A DNA stretch of 64,000 nt from Pristionchus mayeri (lineage: Eukaryota > Nematoda > Chromadorea > Rhabditida > Neodiplogasteridae). Positions 11,308 to 23,818 of this stretch are shown here, piece by piece (within the stretch, counting starts at the first letter, position 1; every line of letters begins with the position of its first letter). The stretch is from positions 23,406,365 to 23,470,364 of the forward strand of contig BTRK01000006.1 in assembly GCA_036245805.1 (NCBI GenBank). The letters run 5' to 3'. A program made the position numbers and the translations under genes. The notes under the pieces were generated by a model, which made no database searches, had not been told where the DNA came from, and saw only the letters and a program-made list of their open reading frames with translations.

Positions 11308-14300
11308 ATGCTCGCTTTCAGTGAACCCCCGAAGAGGAAGAAGAACTCGAATCCACTCGTGCAAGCTGCCGTCGGTAAGGAACCATCTCCCTCTCCTCAG
11401 TTGGAGAGAGAGGGCGAGATAGTAGGGGATAGAGAGAAGAGGTCTTTCCTTCAAGGGGCGAATGATTGATTCGACCTTTCCCTCTCCTCGACTCTCTTCT
11501 ATATCAGCGTCTTTCCAACTGATTCATCACTTTCTTGGATTGCATTGTTCAATCGCTATTCAATCCTCTTCGATGTGCAGGAGAGGCGATCAGACGAGCT
11601 CGATCGTGGACTGAGAGAGTGACAGCAGTAGAGGAGGAAGGGAAGGAGACACGCAAAGGTACCATCAGCAGCTGGGAGAATATCCAGTCTCATGGAAGTA
11701 CCGCGCTGCAAGAGCCACTTATATTTACGCTGTTATGACTCGAATTCACGATCTGAATTTCTTTTTCTTAAATAATATTTTTTGTAGACGACTCGCTTCC
11801 TTCCGGGAGAAAAACCTCATCGCGCAAGGCGAATTCCCTCGTTGAGAGAAGACGAGAGAAATCAGGGGAGGAAAAGGTTCGATTACTGAGGATCACAATA
11901 GCTTGTTTAAAGCGTTCTTATAGTGGGAAGGGGACGCTACAGTACTCTTTGCTGGGTCAGATTCGTATCTTCTGCAGATGTCGATGACTGAGGGATTCAC
12001 GAAGGCGCACAACGAGTACTCACGAATCGCCACCAAGTCGACGAGTCTTCTACTCAACGAATTATGGACGAAGGTGAGCTCTCTCCTTCTTCTAATCCTT
12101 CGAATGATCACTGTAGAAAACAATTCCTGACGAGGGATGGACGGAACACTCTATTGAACTCTTCCTCCAATGGATTGCAAGCCATGACTCCAACAATCGA
12201 ATTGATATGGTCAGCGAATGGGTGTTTGCCATACTAAAATTCATAAGCCGAATAGAATACAGAGACTTCGGGCTGAAAGAATCTTGTATAGCAAAATATT
12301 GGTTGAATGTTCGTGCCTGCAGATCCCTCTGGGTGCGGGGGAGAGGGAGGGTCGCGTCGCCTCTTCCATGGTCCGAAGACTGCACTGCGGGTGATCTTTG
12401 ATCTCTTCTTTCTCGTATGACTCCGATCACTGCAGACTCACACATGGCATCGGTCGATCGGGTAATCTGTGTGAGGTGAACCTCTCTTTTTTGTTGTTTA
12501 AATTCTCCATTTCTGGCCATGATTAATTATTTGCTAAATCACTCAAATATAATATTTCGCTGATGATGGCCGGCAAGACCTTATTAATTAACATCGAAGA
12601 AAAGGTTGCACGGAAGGGTTGTCCAGTTGTGTCCCTCGATCTCCCCCCTGCAGGTTCAACCAAAAGCACTCGGGTCGTCGATGCTCAACTGCCTCGCCAA
12701 TGAATTCGCACTTCATGCACTAAAAACTATTGGTTAGCAATTAATTGATCTCTGATCTTTGTATTCTTAACAATTCGTTCCCTCAGGCCTTCATTCAGTG
12801 AAGGGTGCAGTTGTCGTTCCTCTATGCACTGGAATGTCCATGATGATGTGCATGTCCCACTTGAGGAGAACCAGACCCAGAGCCAGGCGAGTCTCTTCAT
12901 ACACTCTTCATATTGATTAATCGATAATCTTTCAGGTACGTCATCTGGTCACGTGTCGACCAGAAGAGCGCCTTCAAGGCAATCCTTGCTGCCGGTAAGT
13001 ATAAAATGACCACGATTGCAATTTTTAAGTAGCCACCATTGTTCGCCTTTGTAGTCTCATGTCAATGTGTTGAGGGTACGAGCCGATAATTGTGGATCCT
13101 CTTCGAGAGGGAGATTCTCTTGTGACAGATGTGCCAGAGATTAGGAGAATGATAGAGAAACACGAGGATGAGGTGAGTGGGGGGACAGAGACCTAGTGAA
13201 TGGGTGAGTCCATTCTTGATCTCTCTTCATCAGGTGTTGTGTGTAGTGACGACGACGTCATCCTTCGCTCCTCGAGCACCCGATGACCTCGTGGCAATCG
13301 GTGAGGAGAGGGAGGGAGGGGAAGGAGGGGCAGTGTTGAATAACTTTTCATCTTGACAAGTGTAGAATAGCTAAGAAGAATAGACGCTCTGACAAAGTGA
13401 GAAAAGGTTGAGCGTTTGTAGAGGTAGTTTTAAATGAGTGCTCATGTCAATATTAGGGTCGCTCTGCTCCGCCCACTCCATCCCTCACCTCGTAAACAAT
13501 GCATACGGACTGCAATCTGCAGAGTGCACGAGGAGAATTCTCGAGGTGAAGATATTATAGGGCTTATCTCCTAGCGAGTACCTGACGAACCATCAACAAG
13601 GGGATATTGATATGGATATCTATAATAGGTTCAATATCTCTTATATTATTATTCACGTAGGACATTATTATGTATACATGCTAGGAAATATAGGTCCTCG
13701 AATGTTGGTATATGAGGGTGACTATGTAATGATTTTACTTTAAATTCTGTTAATACCACTGTAGGTTGCTTAGAAAGAGCCCCACCCCTCTCAAGCTGAT
13801 TTCTCTCTATTGCAGTGTCGTTCTTCGGGAGGGCGAATCGATGCATTCGTGCAGTCACTCGACAAAAACTTCCAGGTAGACGGAGAGAGATCACAATGAG
13901 TGAATGGATAATAATATTGATATTATTGGGACTTGTCTAGAGATTTGCTAATCTCGAATTGATCTATCGTGCGCAGGTTCCAGTGGGTGGAGCTCTCGTC
14001 GCTTTCTTCAAGCAGAGTCACGCCAATTCATTCGCTCAATTCTATCCAGGTACGGAGAGGAGAGAGGAGGAATGGGGAGATATTGGCGGAGAATTCATTA
14101 TTTGGTGAATGAATTGATGTCAATGGAAATGAAATATTCGATTGTGACGTTAAGTTACGGTGAGAGTGTACTTCTTTGAGGTCGTGCATCATGTGTCCCT
14201 GCGAGAGATTTCGTATTGACTCTCTTGGGACAGGGAACGAGGGGACTGCAGGCGGAGTTCGACCGGCAGATGAGACTATTCGAGAGGATGCGGAGGTAGG

Positions 14301-15206
14301 AAGGCATTAGAGTAACATAGTGTCGAGCATCCCTTTTTCACAGAGTTGTGGATCTGCGGTAATTTTGCTTGTGACAAGTAAAATAAGTTTCGTTTGTTGT
14401 TTCTGCAGGAAACTGCGGACGTTCGCAGAGGAAATCGGAGAGACAGTGTACGAAGTGGAGGAGAACCTCATCTCACTCGGTGGGAGAGCATCCTTTGCCT
14501 TTCTGATCTCTGATCTCTCTTAGCCATGACTCTCTGCACCATCCCCGCCAGTAAGCAGACTCTCTTCGGAGCAGTTCTCTTCTCGAGGGGAATCACTGGA
14601 GCACGGTGAGGAGGAGAGAATAGAGAAAGTTGAATACTCGGTTGCAGTTGCATATCCGCAATTGATAATCTATTTTGAAATATACAATGTTATTTTGATA
14701 CTGTACTATGCAGGGTGGAATATGTTTGATATGAGTTCAACTTTAGGGTGGTTTCCTCGACATCGAAGAAGACAACGGTGGAGGGCCACGAGTTCATCAA
14801 CTTCGGGAGTCACTCGATCGATCAACACGCGGGATATCTGACGATTGCTTGCGGAGTGGGTGAGTAGCGAGACTTTTCCCATGCAATGTCTTGTCTTGGC
14901 TGAATATTCATCGTGTGAGTAAACTGGTTGCAGGGATGGGGGAGGAAGAGCTGGAGGAGCTATTCGCCCGTCTCGTTTCAACGTCAGGTTTTCACTGTTA
15001 TTTTTGAAAATTAGTATTAGAAAGCCATTATCAACTCACATTGTATGAAGTGACCTTAATTTTTCGTCCGTGAAAATAAATGGTGAAATTGATTCAGATA
15101 CGCTCGGTTTCTTCGTAAGAACGTAGGCCGAGAAGTGAGAGTCAGTGGGAGGAACGTCAACTTCGAGAGTGAAGAAGACGAAGAAGCACTCACTGATCCA
15201 TACTGA
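11308..15206 (+). CDS. secs-1: O-phosphoseryl-tRNA(Sec) selenium transferase (SepSecS)
   Basis: Exons: 11308-11374, 11581-11658, 11788-11876, 11978-12073, 12117-12209, 12323-12390, 12436-12475, 12654-12732, 12787-12896, 12936-12994, 13075-13172, 13234-13300, 13457-13545, 13816-13875, 13977-14049, 14181-14295, 14409-14479, 14524-14605, 14747-14859, 14934-14982, 15098-15206 (TGA). Phases agree throughout. SepSecS is a PLP enzyme that converts Sep-tRNA(Sec) to Sec-tRNA(Sec) with selenophosphate. Motifs: DSNN, GAGEREGRVAS, HGIGRSGNL, VQPKALGSSML, VVPLCTGMSM, WSRVDQKSAFKAI, VVTTTSSFAPR, VNNAYG, and DAFVQSLDKNFQVPVGG with the PLP lysine in SLDKN, later ISLAMTLCT and GARVV. The family start corresponds to MSMTEGF at 11978; the three upstream exons add a Lys/Arg/Glu-rich ~78-residue extension in frame. 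The intron after 12896 uses a GC donor (gcgagt). Confidence 0.93.
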
Positions 15207-15389
15207 ATCAGATAGCATTTTGTATTTATTATTTAATCTTCATTCTTTTATGTTGATTGTTGTCAAATTTATTCAATCGTTTGTACCTCGGGCATGCAAT
15301 CTCCCCACGAACAAAAAGATCTTATACGCCTTCATGTAACCCTACTCTGTTGAGTCTGTTGTACACTCTAGTCCCTCCCTTTGCTGGAT

Positions 15390-17505
15390 CTGAAAACTGT
15401 TGGTGATGTTTTTGTCATTCGTAATAAAGAGTAACCGGCTTGATTCGTCAATCCGGTTTTTCCCTCGGAAAGCGAAAAATCCAACTGAATTTTCTAAGCA
15501 ACTGTTCACAACCGCAATTTATACAGTAATCTCCAAAGAGTTCAATGGTTACGATCGATTGCGAAATACTCTCATAGCAACAGCCGGCCAATGTATGATC
15601 CCCAAACCACGCAATGAACGATTTTCCAATAGAACGAAACAGCTGTTTGATGAAAGAAGGAGGCTGAAGTACACCCCAAATACGCCTCTTAACAGAATCA
15701 ACTTTTCACTCACGGGAAAGGCCCTTCGTTTCTCCATCAAGGACGACTTATACCGCGGACACGTGGAGACTGTGCGGAGAGCCGTGTATTATGGGAAGAG
15801 TACCAAGAGAGCTTTGCAAGCCTCTCAAATAGGCAAGACTCAACTCAGCCAGTTGGAGAAGAATGACGGTACTGTCGCCAAGAACAAATCGGAGATTCAC
15901 TCACTTGTCAAATCATTCTACAATGAGTTGTATAAACGCACGATAAGGCCAAAAAGGAGACATTTCCGATGTAATGATCAGTTCTTACCATTCTTAGAAA
16001 GTGAAATCAAAAGAGGAATCGTGCAGTTGAAGAATGACAAAGCACCCGGACCTGATCGAATTAAAGCAGAGATGTTGAAATGCGGAATGGAATTGCTTAC
16101 GCGTCCCATCACAGATCTATTCAACAAGTGGATATTAGAAGAGTGTGTTCCCAACGAATTGTCCGACGCAACAATATCTCTGATATTCAAAAAAGGAAAC
16201 GTCTTGGACATTTCGAACTATCGCCCGATTTCGTTGTTGAACATAATCTACAAGTTATTCACTTCAGTTATCGACTCACGAATTGCGAATCAACTTTCCG
16301 ACAATCAGACCAGAGAGCAAGCGGGATTTCGAAGGAATTTCTCTACTACGGACCATATTTTCACTCTAACAGAATTACTCCAAAAATCAGAGGAATATCG
16401 TTTCCCCGTATATCTCGTGTTTATTGACTACAAAAAAAGCGTTTGATAGCGTCGAATTTGACAAAGTGTGGGAAGCTATTTCAAATCACGGTATTCATCT
16501 CAAAATAATCAATACCCTGCGATTCATATGCAATGCAAGCCAAGTATCAGTGCGAATTGGACAAGACAAAATTCCTATCGAGATTGAAAGAGGAGTCAAA
16601 CAAGGGGATCCGATCTCACCACTCCTTTTCAATGCAGTTGAAGAGATTTTCCGTAAGCTGAATTGGGAAGGATGTGGAATTGAAGTGGATGGAGAGAAAC
16701 TGAATCATTTACGATACGCGGATGACATTGTCTTAATTTCACATTGCTCAAAGGAGATTGGAACCATGCTAAGTCAATTATGCACTGAAAGCAAGTATGC
16801 AGGATTGGAAATCAATCAGAAAAAGACAGTTATGATGTGCAATACAGTACCAACTCCTCAACGAATAGATGGCAAAACGCTAGAATATGTTAATCAATTC
16901 ATCTACCTGGGTGTTCGTTTATCATTCGATCAGGACTTGAAGCTGAAATTGAATAGGAGGATAGGTGCAGCATGGAGATCATTTAACAAGTTTCAAGAAT
17001 TCATGACTAGTCGAAGTGTGGCAATGGCGCTCAAGACAAGTATTCAGAATGTGCGTGCATCGAGCCGAGTTTTCTTTATGGAAGTGAAGTTTGGAGCACT
17101 ACGAAGTCTGAGCGGAAAAGACTGATTGTAGCACAGAGATCTATGATGAGGAAAATGGCCAGCGTGACTAGATTTGATCGGAAGACCAACGATTGGCTCA
17201 GTAGGAAGGTGCCCTTAGAGGACATTCGAGTACGAGCGATGCGGAGAAAATGGAATTGGGCGAAGAGACTAGCTACGCTGGACGACAATAGATGGACTAC
17301 AAGAATTCTCAATTGGACACCGTGGGATAGATTGCGACCTCCTGGGCGCCCAAAAATCAGATGGCGGGACGAATTTGTCAAAGTATTTGGAGTAACATGG
17401 GCTAATAAGTGCAGAAGAGATCCCATCCAATGGAATGGCCGTTCCTTTCAACAGGCTATTGACCTGAGGCTTGAATAAAATATTGAATATTGAATAAAGA
17501 GTACC
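15390..17505 (+). mobile_element. 5'-truncated non-LTR (LINE) retrotransposon, frameshifted
   Basis: A reverse-transcriptase reading frame runs 15400-16446, continues in another frame 16424-17125, and in a third frame to a stop at 17476-17478. RT landmarks: DKAPGPDRIKAEML, NYRPISLLNIIYK, EQAGFRRNFSTTDH, then after the break KAFDSVEFDKVWEAI, GVKQGDPISPLLFN, and the catalytic LRYADDIVLIS. The C-terminal part has LYGSEVW and PPGRPKIRWRDEF, seen in many animal LINEs. The apurinic-endonuclease domain is absent, so the copy is 5'-truncated. The first break is at a run of seven A near 16432 (expected IDYKKAFDSVE), the second near 17080. The element ends in a short TTGAATA-type repeated tail, as in RTE-like elements; clade is not certain. 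It sits 190 bp after SepSecS, same strand. Confidence 0.9.
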
Positions 17506-17986
17506 ATCAAAATTAATATCGTGATTGTGTGTAGATATTGCGATGAGAGGATATGCTTCCTTGCCGTTTCCTCCTTCTTCAATCGCGATGTGTAATGAGC
17601 GGTTCAGCTTACTTGTTGCATCTTGTAATTTGGGCCAACGGCCTCTAATATTGAACACTTCTTCTTCTCTCTGCTCTTTTTATCGATTATTTCTGGACAG
17701 CACGACCTACTCACGCCATTCCATATGATATCATTCTAATTCCTTTAACAATTTCCTCCTTCTGAGTAGTAATGAGTCACTATTAATGAGCTCAAGTGTA
17801 TCCCTTCACTTCCCCTCTAGTCTCATTTCTCAATACTTGGCTGATTCACTTTCGCCTCTTCATTCGATTCATTTCACTCTTTCATTTTCTTAGATTTTCA
17901 GCAACGTTGCTTACTTATCTCCTTTCTTTCATATCTCCGTCGATCATTCATTACTTTTCATCTGAGTGAATTATAAAATTCAAGAG
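17506..17986. other. Intergenic, presumed 5' region of the small charged gene
   Basis: Pyrimidine-rich sequence without recognisable exons. Confidence 0.4.
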
Positions 17987-18860
17987 ATGGACAAAAAGAA
18001 ATCGCGAGAAGAGCAGAAGGAGGAAGAAGCGAAGATGGCGGAGAAAGAGAAGAAGGAGGCGGTAAGTATCAGGTTGGCGGGAAAGTCTTTGTGTATGGTT
18101 TTGTTTTTACACTGCTCGTCGCAAATGTACTTCGGTATCCCCTCGTCCCTAGTGAATAACAGCCAGTGAAGGACCTTTATAGTAAACAACTTCCCACCCC
18201 CTTCTCTTCAGTCAGGCTCCAGTAGAGCAACAATGTATGCCACTAGTACCATCCACATCCGTCATTCTACAGTTCCACCTCTTCCTATCCTACACAACGA
18301 TGAAGGATTCCGAGACCATACTGAAGTATGTTTATGACACGCATGCCCCACACTTCAACGCAGTCAGGATTTGGTTTCATCGCTTCGAATAAGGCGACTT
18401 TTCTAATTTTCTTAATTTTTCGATTTTTTCTTCTTTTTCGCGCGCAGGTGGGTTCTACAGGGAGGGGATCCATAGATTCAAGGAACATTGGGCATATGTT
18501 GTCAATAATGATGACTAGTATACTTGACCTCATGCTATTGTTTCTTCAAAGAAATAAAGTTTTGAAAAATACACAAAGACTTTCCCGCCAACCTAATATT
18601 ACCATATCCATCACTTTTCCGAATATATCGACCATCTAATTGAAATATTGAAGGGTGAGTTTGATCGAATCGGAGGAGAGAAGGCGAAGAAAGAGTCAGA
18701 GAAGGCAGATCAGAAGATGCCGGAGGGAAGAGCACAGGTATCTTACATTCATTGTATACCGACCAGGTTCTAGATGGTCGAAATTTGTTAGAATTATCGA
18801 TTGTGTTTTCAGAAGTATGAGAAACATCTCACGTATAAAGAATTTCTCGACGGAGAATGA
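17987..18860 (+). CDS. Small highly charged protein, unrecognised
   Basis: Three exons with consistent phase 0: 17987-18061, 18654-18737, 18813-18860 (TGA), 68 residues in all. The first exon codes MDKKKSREEQKEEEAKMAEK and more Lys/Glu; the second continues in the same style; the last reads KYEKHLTYKEFLDGE. No signal peptide or membrane segment; likely helical and soluble. I do not recognise the family. The first intron begins with GTAAGT and only 7 bases after the exon a deleted mariner element starts (18069-18596). Because the exons are so short, a chance ORF series is possible, but the three good splice junctions and uniform composition argue for a gene. Confidence 0.5.
18069..18596 (+). 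mobile_element. Internally deleted mariner copy with transposase remnants
   Basis: 528 bp flanked by TA (18067-18068, 18597-18598), with inverted ends TCAGGTTGGCGGGAAAGTCT on the left and the matching complement on the right. Inside, on the plus strand, there are two transposase remnants: an N-terminal helix-turn-helix piece reading ETILKYVYDT then VRIWFHRFE, a stop codon, and GDF (about 18310-18400), and a C-terminal piece reading FYREGIHRFKEHWAYVVNN (about 18453-18510), which matches the typical mariner C-terminus. The catalytic DDD part is deleted. Confidence 0.85.
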
Positions 18861-19796
18861 GACTTCAACGGTATGTCAAACGATGATTTCATTACCATAA
18901 CCCTCGGTTACGCAGATTATTCTCCTCCTCGTCTCCCAAGATGGAATCTCACACCTAGTATCGTCAAAAATAAACCTAACTCCCAATTATTCTCTCCGTT
19001 GCACATATCCGTCCATTTCCACTCACTCTCACAAACCCTCCAGAGCCGTTGTTCCTATCCTAGAATTATGTTCAAGTCCTGATCTCTCAACTTGTTGAAC
19101 CATTGTTGGATTACTGATCGGTCTGATAAACTGCTGTTATCGTATCTGATTTGGCATTCCGTATTCCATGTTGGGTATTGCAAGGGGAAGTTATTACACA
19201 AATTTTCGTCCAAGGGCGAGAACAAATATTGAAAACACTCGTGTCATAACTCCTCTGCGTCTCTCTTTCTGAGTATAGACAGTGCCAATTAGCCAGGCGA
19301 GAGGAGCAGAATGAGACATCACTTCGTGGATAGGGGGATTTTGTTCATTGAACACTTGATTCTAGACCTCTATGAGTAAAGTTTCCGCCTATTAGTAATC
19401 TGACGTATCTAACATTGGGTGAAGAGTGCCGAAATGAATGAGGAAGCGAGCAAACTATATCGAAAGATTGATAATATTTGAAAATTAATTGAATTTTATT
19501 AATCCCATGTTTGATGCTCAAATTTGAATTATATTGAACATAACTCACCCATCCTGAAGTATATTGTAAGGGTTTATCGCGTTCATTGAAGCTAAAACTT
19601 AAACGTATCTGAATACGGGGTAATATGCACGGGAAGTTGTTCAGATCAAGTCATGTATGAGGTAGAGATGGGGTGATCTTTGATCTAAAGCAATCTCACT
19701 GGAGTCTACACGTCTAATAATCCACTCGATGTAGTATATGTGAAGAGAGAAACGACAACAGCAAGAACACTCGTAATATTGCAAGGGTAATGGTTC
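18861..19796. other. Intergenic
   Basis: No exon or repeat recognised. It is the 3' flank of the small charged gene (+) and of the nuclear receptor (-), i.e. a convergent interval. Confidence 0.45.
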
Positions 19797-22046
19797 CTAG
19801 TTGAGTAGAGGATCCTCATAGAGGAGCTCCTCCAGAATCTTCGTGGCATGCATTGTGCACTGGAAGTACTTGTAGACGTGTTTGTTCGCCCCCTTCAATG
19901 GTTATTGATCACTCCTTTCACCTTGCACACTCTCTCGTATTGATAATCAGTAATAATTTGAGCGAACCTTCCTCCATAACGTAAGGTTCTTCAGAGTGCT
20001 AAGCATGAGCATAACTTCAGAGAAGAATTGAGGTCCCTGCCGATAAGAATGTGATCTACTAATCGATATTCAGAGCAGCGTTATGTGATACCCCAATCGT
20101 AAGATTCTTGTTACCTCGATTCCTCTGGTGCTCATCACCAACGAGAAGAGAGCCTTTCGATAGGTCGCTTGATATCTCTCCATCAATTCCCTCCCCGAAT
20201 CGGATATGAATGTGTCTGCAAGATAATGTCCTGCGTTTGATATTCATCTACGGCGATAAATAATCAATAATAAATCTTACTATAATCCGTGCTGACGATG
20301 GCCTTTATGAGGGCGTGTTCTTCTTCTGTTATCTTTAGTCTATTCATTGCCTCGATGATCACTGTGTCGTAGTGCTTGTCCCTCATCGTCAGCCTGCGAT
20401 TTATTCATTCCTAGACTTGCGTTTCTCTATCGACTAACCATGGATCGTTGTGCCTCATTCCATCGGGGTTCACCATCACTTCACTCCCTTGCTCCATTGA
20501 GTAGTAAGAACGAGAGACAGTTGCGATCGTACTGATCGTGTTGATGGAGAGAAGTCGCTGCACGAGAGTAATAGAGTCTCGTTTAGCCCTGTTGTACTCT
20601 CTACACCCTCTACCGTACCCACTCCCGTATCTTCTACCGTACCTGATCTTGTCTCGTCAATTCTTCGAAGAATGGGAAGGTCTTGAGATAGTGGATTGCG
20701 TAGATGCAATCAGCCAGTGGCCACCACTTGAGACGACCGAAGAAGAGTTCCTCGGGAGGTTTGCACGTCTGAACACATATTTTTTTATCAATTTTGAATG
20801 GATTTATGCCAATTGAGTTTCTCATTCTTAGCGAATGAGCATCTCCTCCCTTCTCGCTATTATCTCTTTTCTCTTCCTCTTCCTCACCAGCGTCACAATT
20901 CGATGGTCATCATCCAGCATATGTCCCCACTTCTCATTCATTCTGCAGGGGCCATCGAACACCTTGTTCATGTCGTACTTCTCGTAGGGAGTGGGCGAGA
21001 ACTCACTCGCACTGCAAAAGAGTGACGTTTCCGCGTGAAATGAATTACGGAACCATTTCCGGAACAGATGGAGAAACGATTGAGTGAGAATATGGTTTCA
21101 GCTGACTACAGTCCCGACCACAAATGGTAGTTCTCTCACCGCATTCTCTCGTAAGCTTGCCTCGTGCGAACGAGTTCATCCACGAGTCCCTTCACTCGCT
21201 CTTCAATGGAAGGAAGTGGAGACTGCAATTCCATGCCTATCTTCGTTGTATTGTCCATTTATCAGTCATTCTCACCTTCACGAGGGGAACCAAAGGGGCA
21301 GAGGGACCGGCAGATTCCCCTTGTCGAAGGATGATCATCTGGGCCAATCTGTTACTCGAAATGTCGATATCCGAAGATTGCAGAGCTGCAGAAAAAAGGG
21401 TGGAACAATGAGTGACTACCGGAAAAAAAAAAATTTATGATGATACCATATATTATGATGATCATTTTACCTACGATATAAAATGTTGGATTGATATAAT
21501 CCTTTCTCACCTCGGGGATTCATTCCTGCTTCGATGGCAGAGTTGAGTCGACAGGCCTTGCAGCGAGCCCTCGACTCTTCTCCTAAATTATCACAGATAC
21601 TCTCTCCCGTTCTCTCTACATTGGGATCCAGAATACAGTCCTCAAAGACTACCACAGCGTAGCTACAGTACCCCAGACATAACCGTACATAACAGTGTGT
21701 CATGAATAATAATAATGAATAAAGTGAATGAATATCCGACCCTTCTTGGAGATGTCACACTTGCTCTCCAGCTTGCACTTGTAGTCCTTCTGTTGTTTGA
21801 TCGTACGACGGAAGAAGGAACGGCAACCGGAGCATGACGCCACCTCCAATTGCAATATCATCTTTGATCAGTGGAACTTGACAGAAGAAAAGTGATCAAA
21901 ATCATCTAAAGTGGATCGATGATTTTAGAAATTTCTCAAAAATTCTGTGAAACCCAATAAAAAGTCACATGAGATCAACTGACATCGTAGTGGAATCCAA
22001 TGGCGGGATCGCCGCACACTGCACACAAATCTGGCCTGCCAGACAT
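19797..22046 (-). CDS. Nuclear hormone receptor, nematode supplementary type
   Basis: Exons, 5' to 3' on the minus strand: 22046-21984, 21843-21741, 21648-21511, 21385-21276, 21222-21140, 21011-20888, 20767-20638, 20588-20439, 20393-20281, 20215-20115, 20036-19968 and 19892-19797 (stop TAG). The DNA-binding domain has zinc finger one CAVCGDPAIGFHYDV then CSGCRSFFRRTIKQQKDYKC, with P-box CSGCR. Finger two opens CKLESKC and closes ARCKACRLNSAIEAGM, but the loop between is ~35 residues, much longer than usual. The ligand-binding domain shows the nematode NHR signature CIYAIHYLKTFPFFEEL followed by TRQDQ, further helices, and an AF-2-like end LLYEDPLL. It acts as a nuclear, DNA-binding trans-regulator; ligand and targets cannot be read from sequence. 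The start ATG directly precedes SGRPDLCAVC. Confidence 0.88.
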
Positions 22047-22845
22047 CCTATCGATGCCTGCAATCAGACGGTAGTCACGAAGAGAATATTGGATGGTCAA
22101 TGCGGCGATCACATAATCACAATGACCTGGTACATTGATGCGGAATAGCCAATGAGGGAAGAAGAGTATATACAGCGGGTGTATCATCGAAACATCGAAC
22201 AGTGAACCGTAAAAACGATAGAGATCTCACAATACGCTAGAGTGGAGGATAACTATACGGTACCAAATGGGAGGTTGAATTTGGTCGAGACAGATTTCAC
22301 GTCCTAATCTTAAAGAAACATGAAGAAATTGCAGAAAATCATTACACAGTATCCAGTCCCAGATTGATATGCCCAAGTTGATTATCAGTTGGTCTCACTT
22401 GATTCTTATCGTAATTACCAAATATATGAAGGAGGAGGAGGAGCTTGGAGTTTTTTCCACTGGTGGACTTCACTCGAACTTGACTCATTCGGAAGGGAAC
22501 GAAGAAAATGCTGGTTGTGCACTCATTTTCGTCTAAAAGGGGAGAAATGCGAGCTATTTGCGAAAGAATGAGCGAGATCTTGCAGAACCGAGCGCATTTT
22601 GAATTCCCCCAATTGAGTTTTGTGAAGGGAAATGGAGAAGGGAGAGATATTCTGTAGCTTTAGGTCAGATACAGACATAATGGACCACGTGCATAAACTC
22701 TTGCTAACGATAGTTGTTATTCGCAAGCTGATGCTGAGATATCTCCAAATAACATATTACAGTATGCTCGAGCATGCATAATCACAATGCTACAGGTCCC
22801 GTTGTGCGGAAAAATGAGCTGAATCAGCAGAGGAGATGAACTTTC

Positions 22846-23076
22846 TCAATTCGAACACTCGGTCTCATCATCAGTGTGGGATATCCGAGTGGGGGGAAAG
22901 AGGAGAGAATCGTCCCTCCATTGTACACGTGCATAAACTGACAAGAGGGCGAGCAAACACGTCAACATCCCGCCCAACAAGCAAGAGACAATTGCCAGAT
23001 TTCCCACGTATACACCATCTCCCCCCACTCTCTCAGAGGACAATACAACTAATAAAATTTCTGCAGGTGCTGCCAT
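22846..23076 (-). CDS. Possible small membrane protein (weak)
   Basis: A 76-codon frame from ATG 23076 to TGA 22846 contains one strong hydrophobic stretch, GNLAIVSCLLGGMLTCLLAL, followed by a polar tail ending DDETECSN. The topology would suit a single-pass membrane microprotein, or the exon of a larger gene since an AG acceptor (cctgcag) lies inside it. No family is recognised and no neighbouring exon was found, so it may be chance. Confidence 0.2.
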   Translation of the reverse strand: MAAPAEILLVVLSSERVGGDGVYVGNLAIVSCLLGGMLTCLLALLSVYARVQWRDDSLLFPPTRISHTDDETECSN

Positions 23077-23782
23077 TAAAATTGGAGAAGCTCGGAAACT
23101 TTGATTGTGAATTCATGCAATTGAAATTCAACTTAACCTTATCCAATTTCTCAGCCATCAATGCAACAAGTGAGTGAATAGGGAAACAGCGAGAGGACTG
23201 AGTCAGAATCTTCTCTTCTGGACTATGAAACGGGAACAAAATGGGTATAGAAGTGCAGAGAGAAGGAAGAGGGAGAAGAGTGAGCGCGATCTTTTCCCTT
23301 CTCCTCCTCTCTCTCTCCAAAGCTCGAAAGATCTGCACCACTCCCCCTACTCTTCATCCTTCACTCCCCCCCCTCTCCCTCCTCCCCCCTCCGCCCTCGC
23401 TCTTCTATCTCCCTTCTCGCGACTATGAAGAGAGTAACATGATAGGAATCGAGGAATCGAGAGATGAACCCAACTGGGAAACCTGTTCCACTTTTCATAT
23501 TAGGTCACCAGAACCTTTCCGGAAGCTCTTATCCACTGCTCATGTGGACTCTAACGTTCTATTTATTAAAATTATTTATTCACACTTATATTTATTAAAA
23601 TTATTATATGATATTGGTTTAAAACATCATTGGTAAATATATTCGGTTCTGTGATGTTTCTCTGACGTGGGAATGGGATGGAGGGGGGGGGGGAGAAGAG
23701 AGCAGGTCATGGACAGGGGGTACAACATCAGGTACGCTTTCGTCCGCGAGAGAGAAGAATCACTCTCGCTCTCTCATTTTCA

Positions 23783-23785
<3 letters not shown>

Positions 23786-23817
<32 letters not shown>
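23786..23817. repeat. (TC)n microsatellite
   Basis: About 16 uninterrupted CT/TC dinucleotides, in a longer pyrimidine-rich context. Confidence 0.95.
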
Positions 23818-23818
<1 letters not shown>

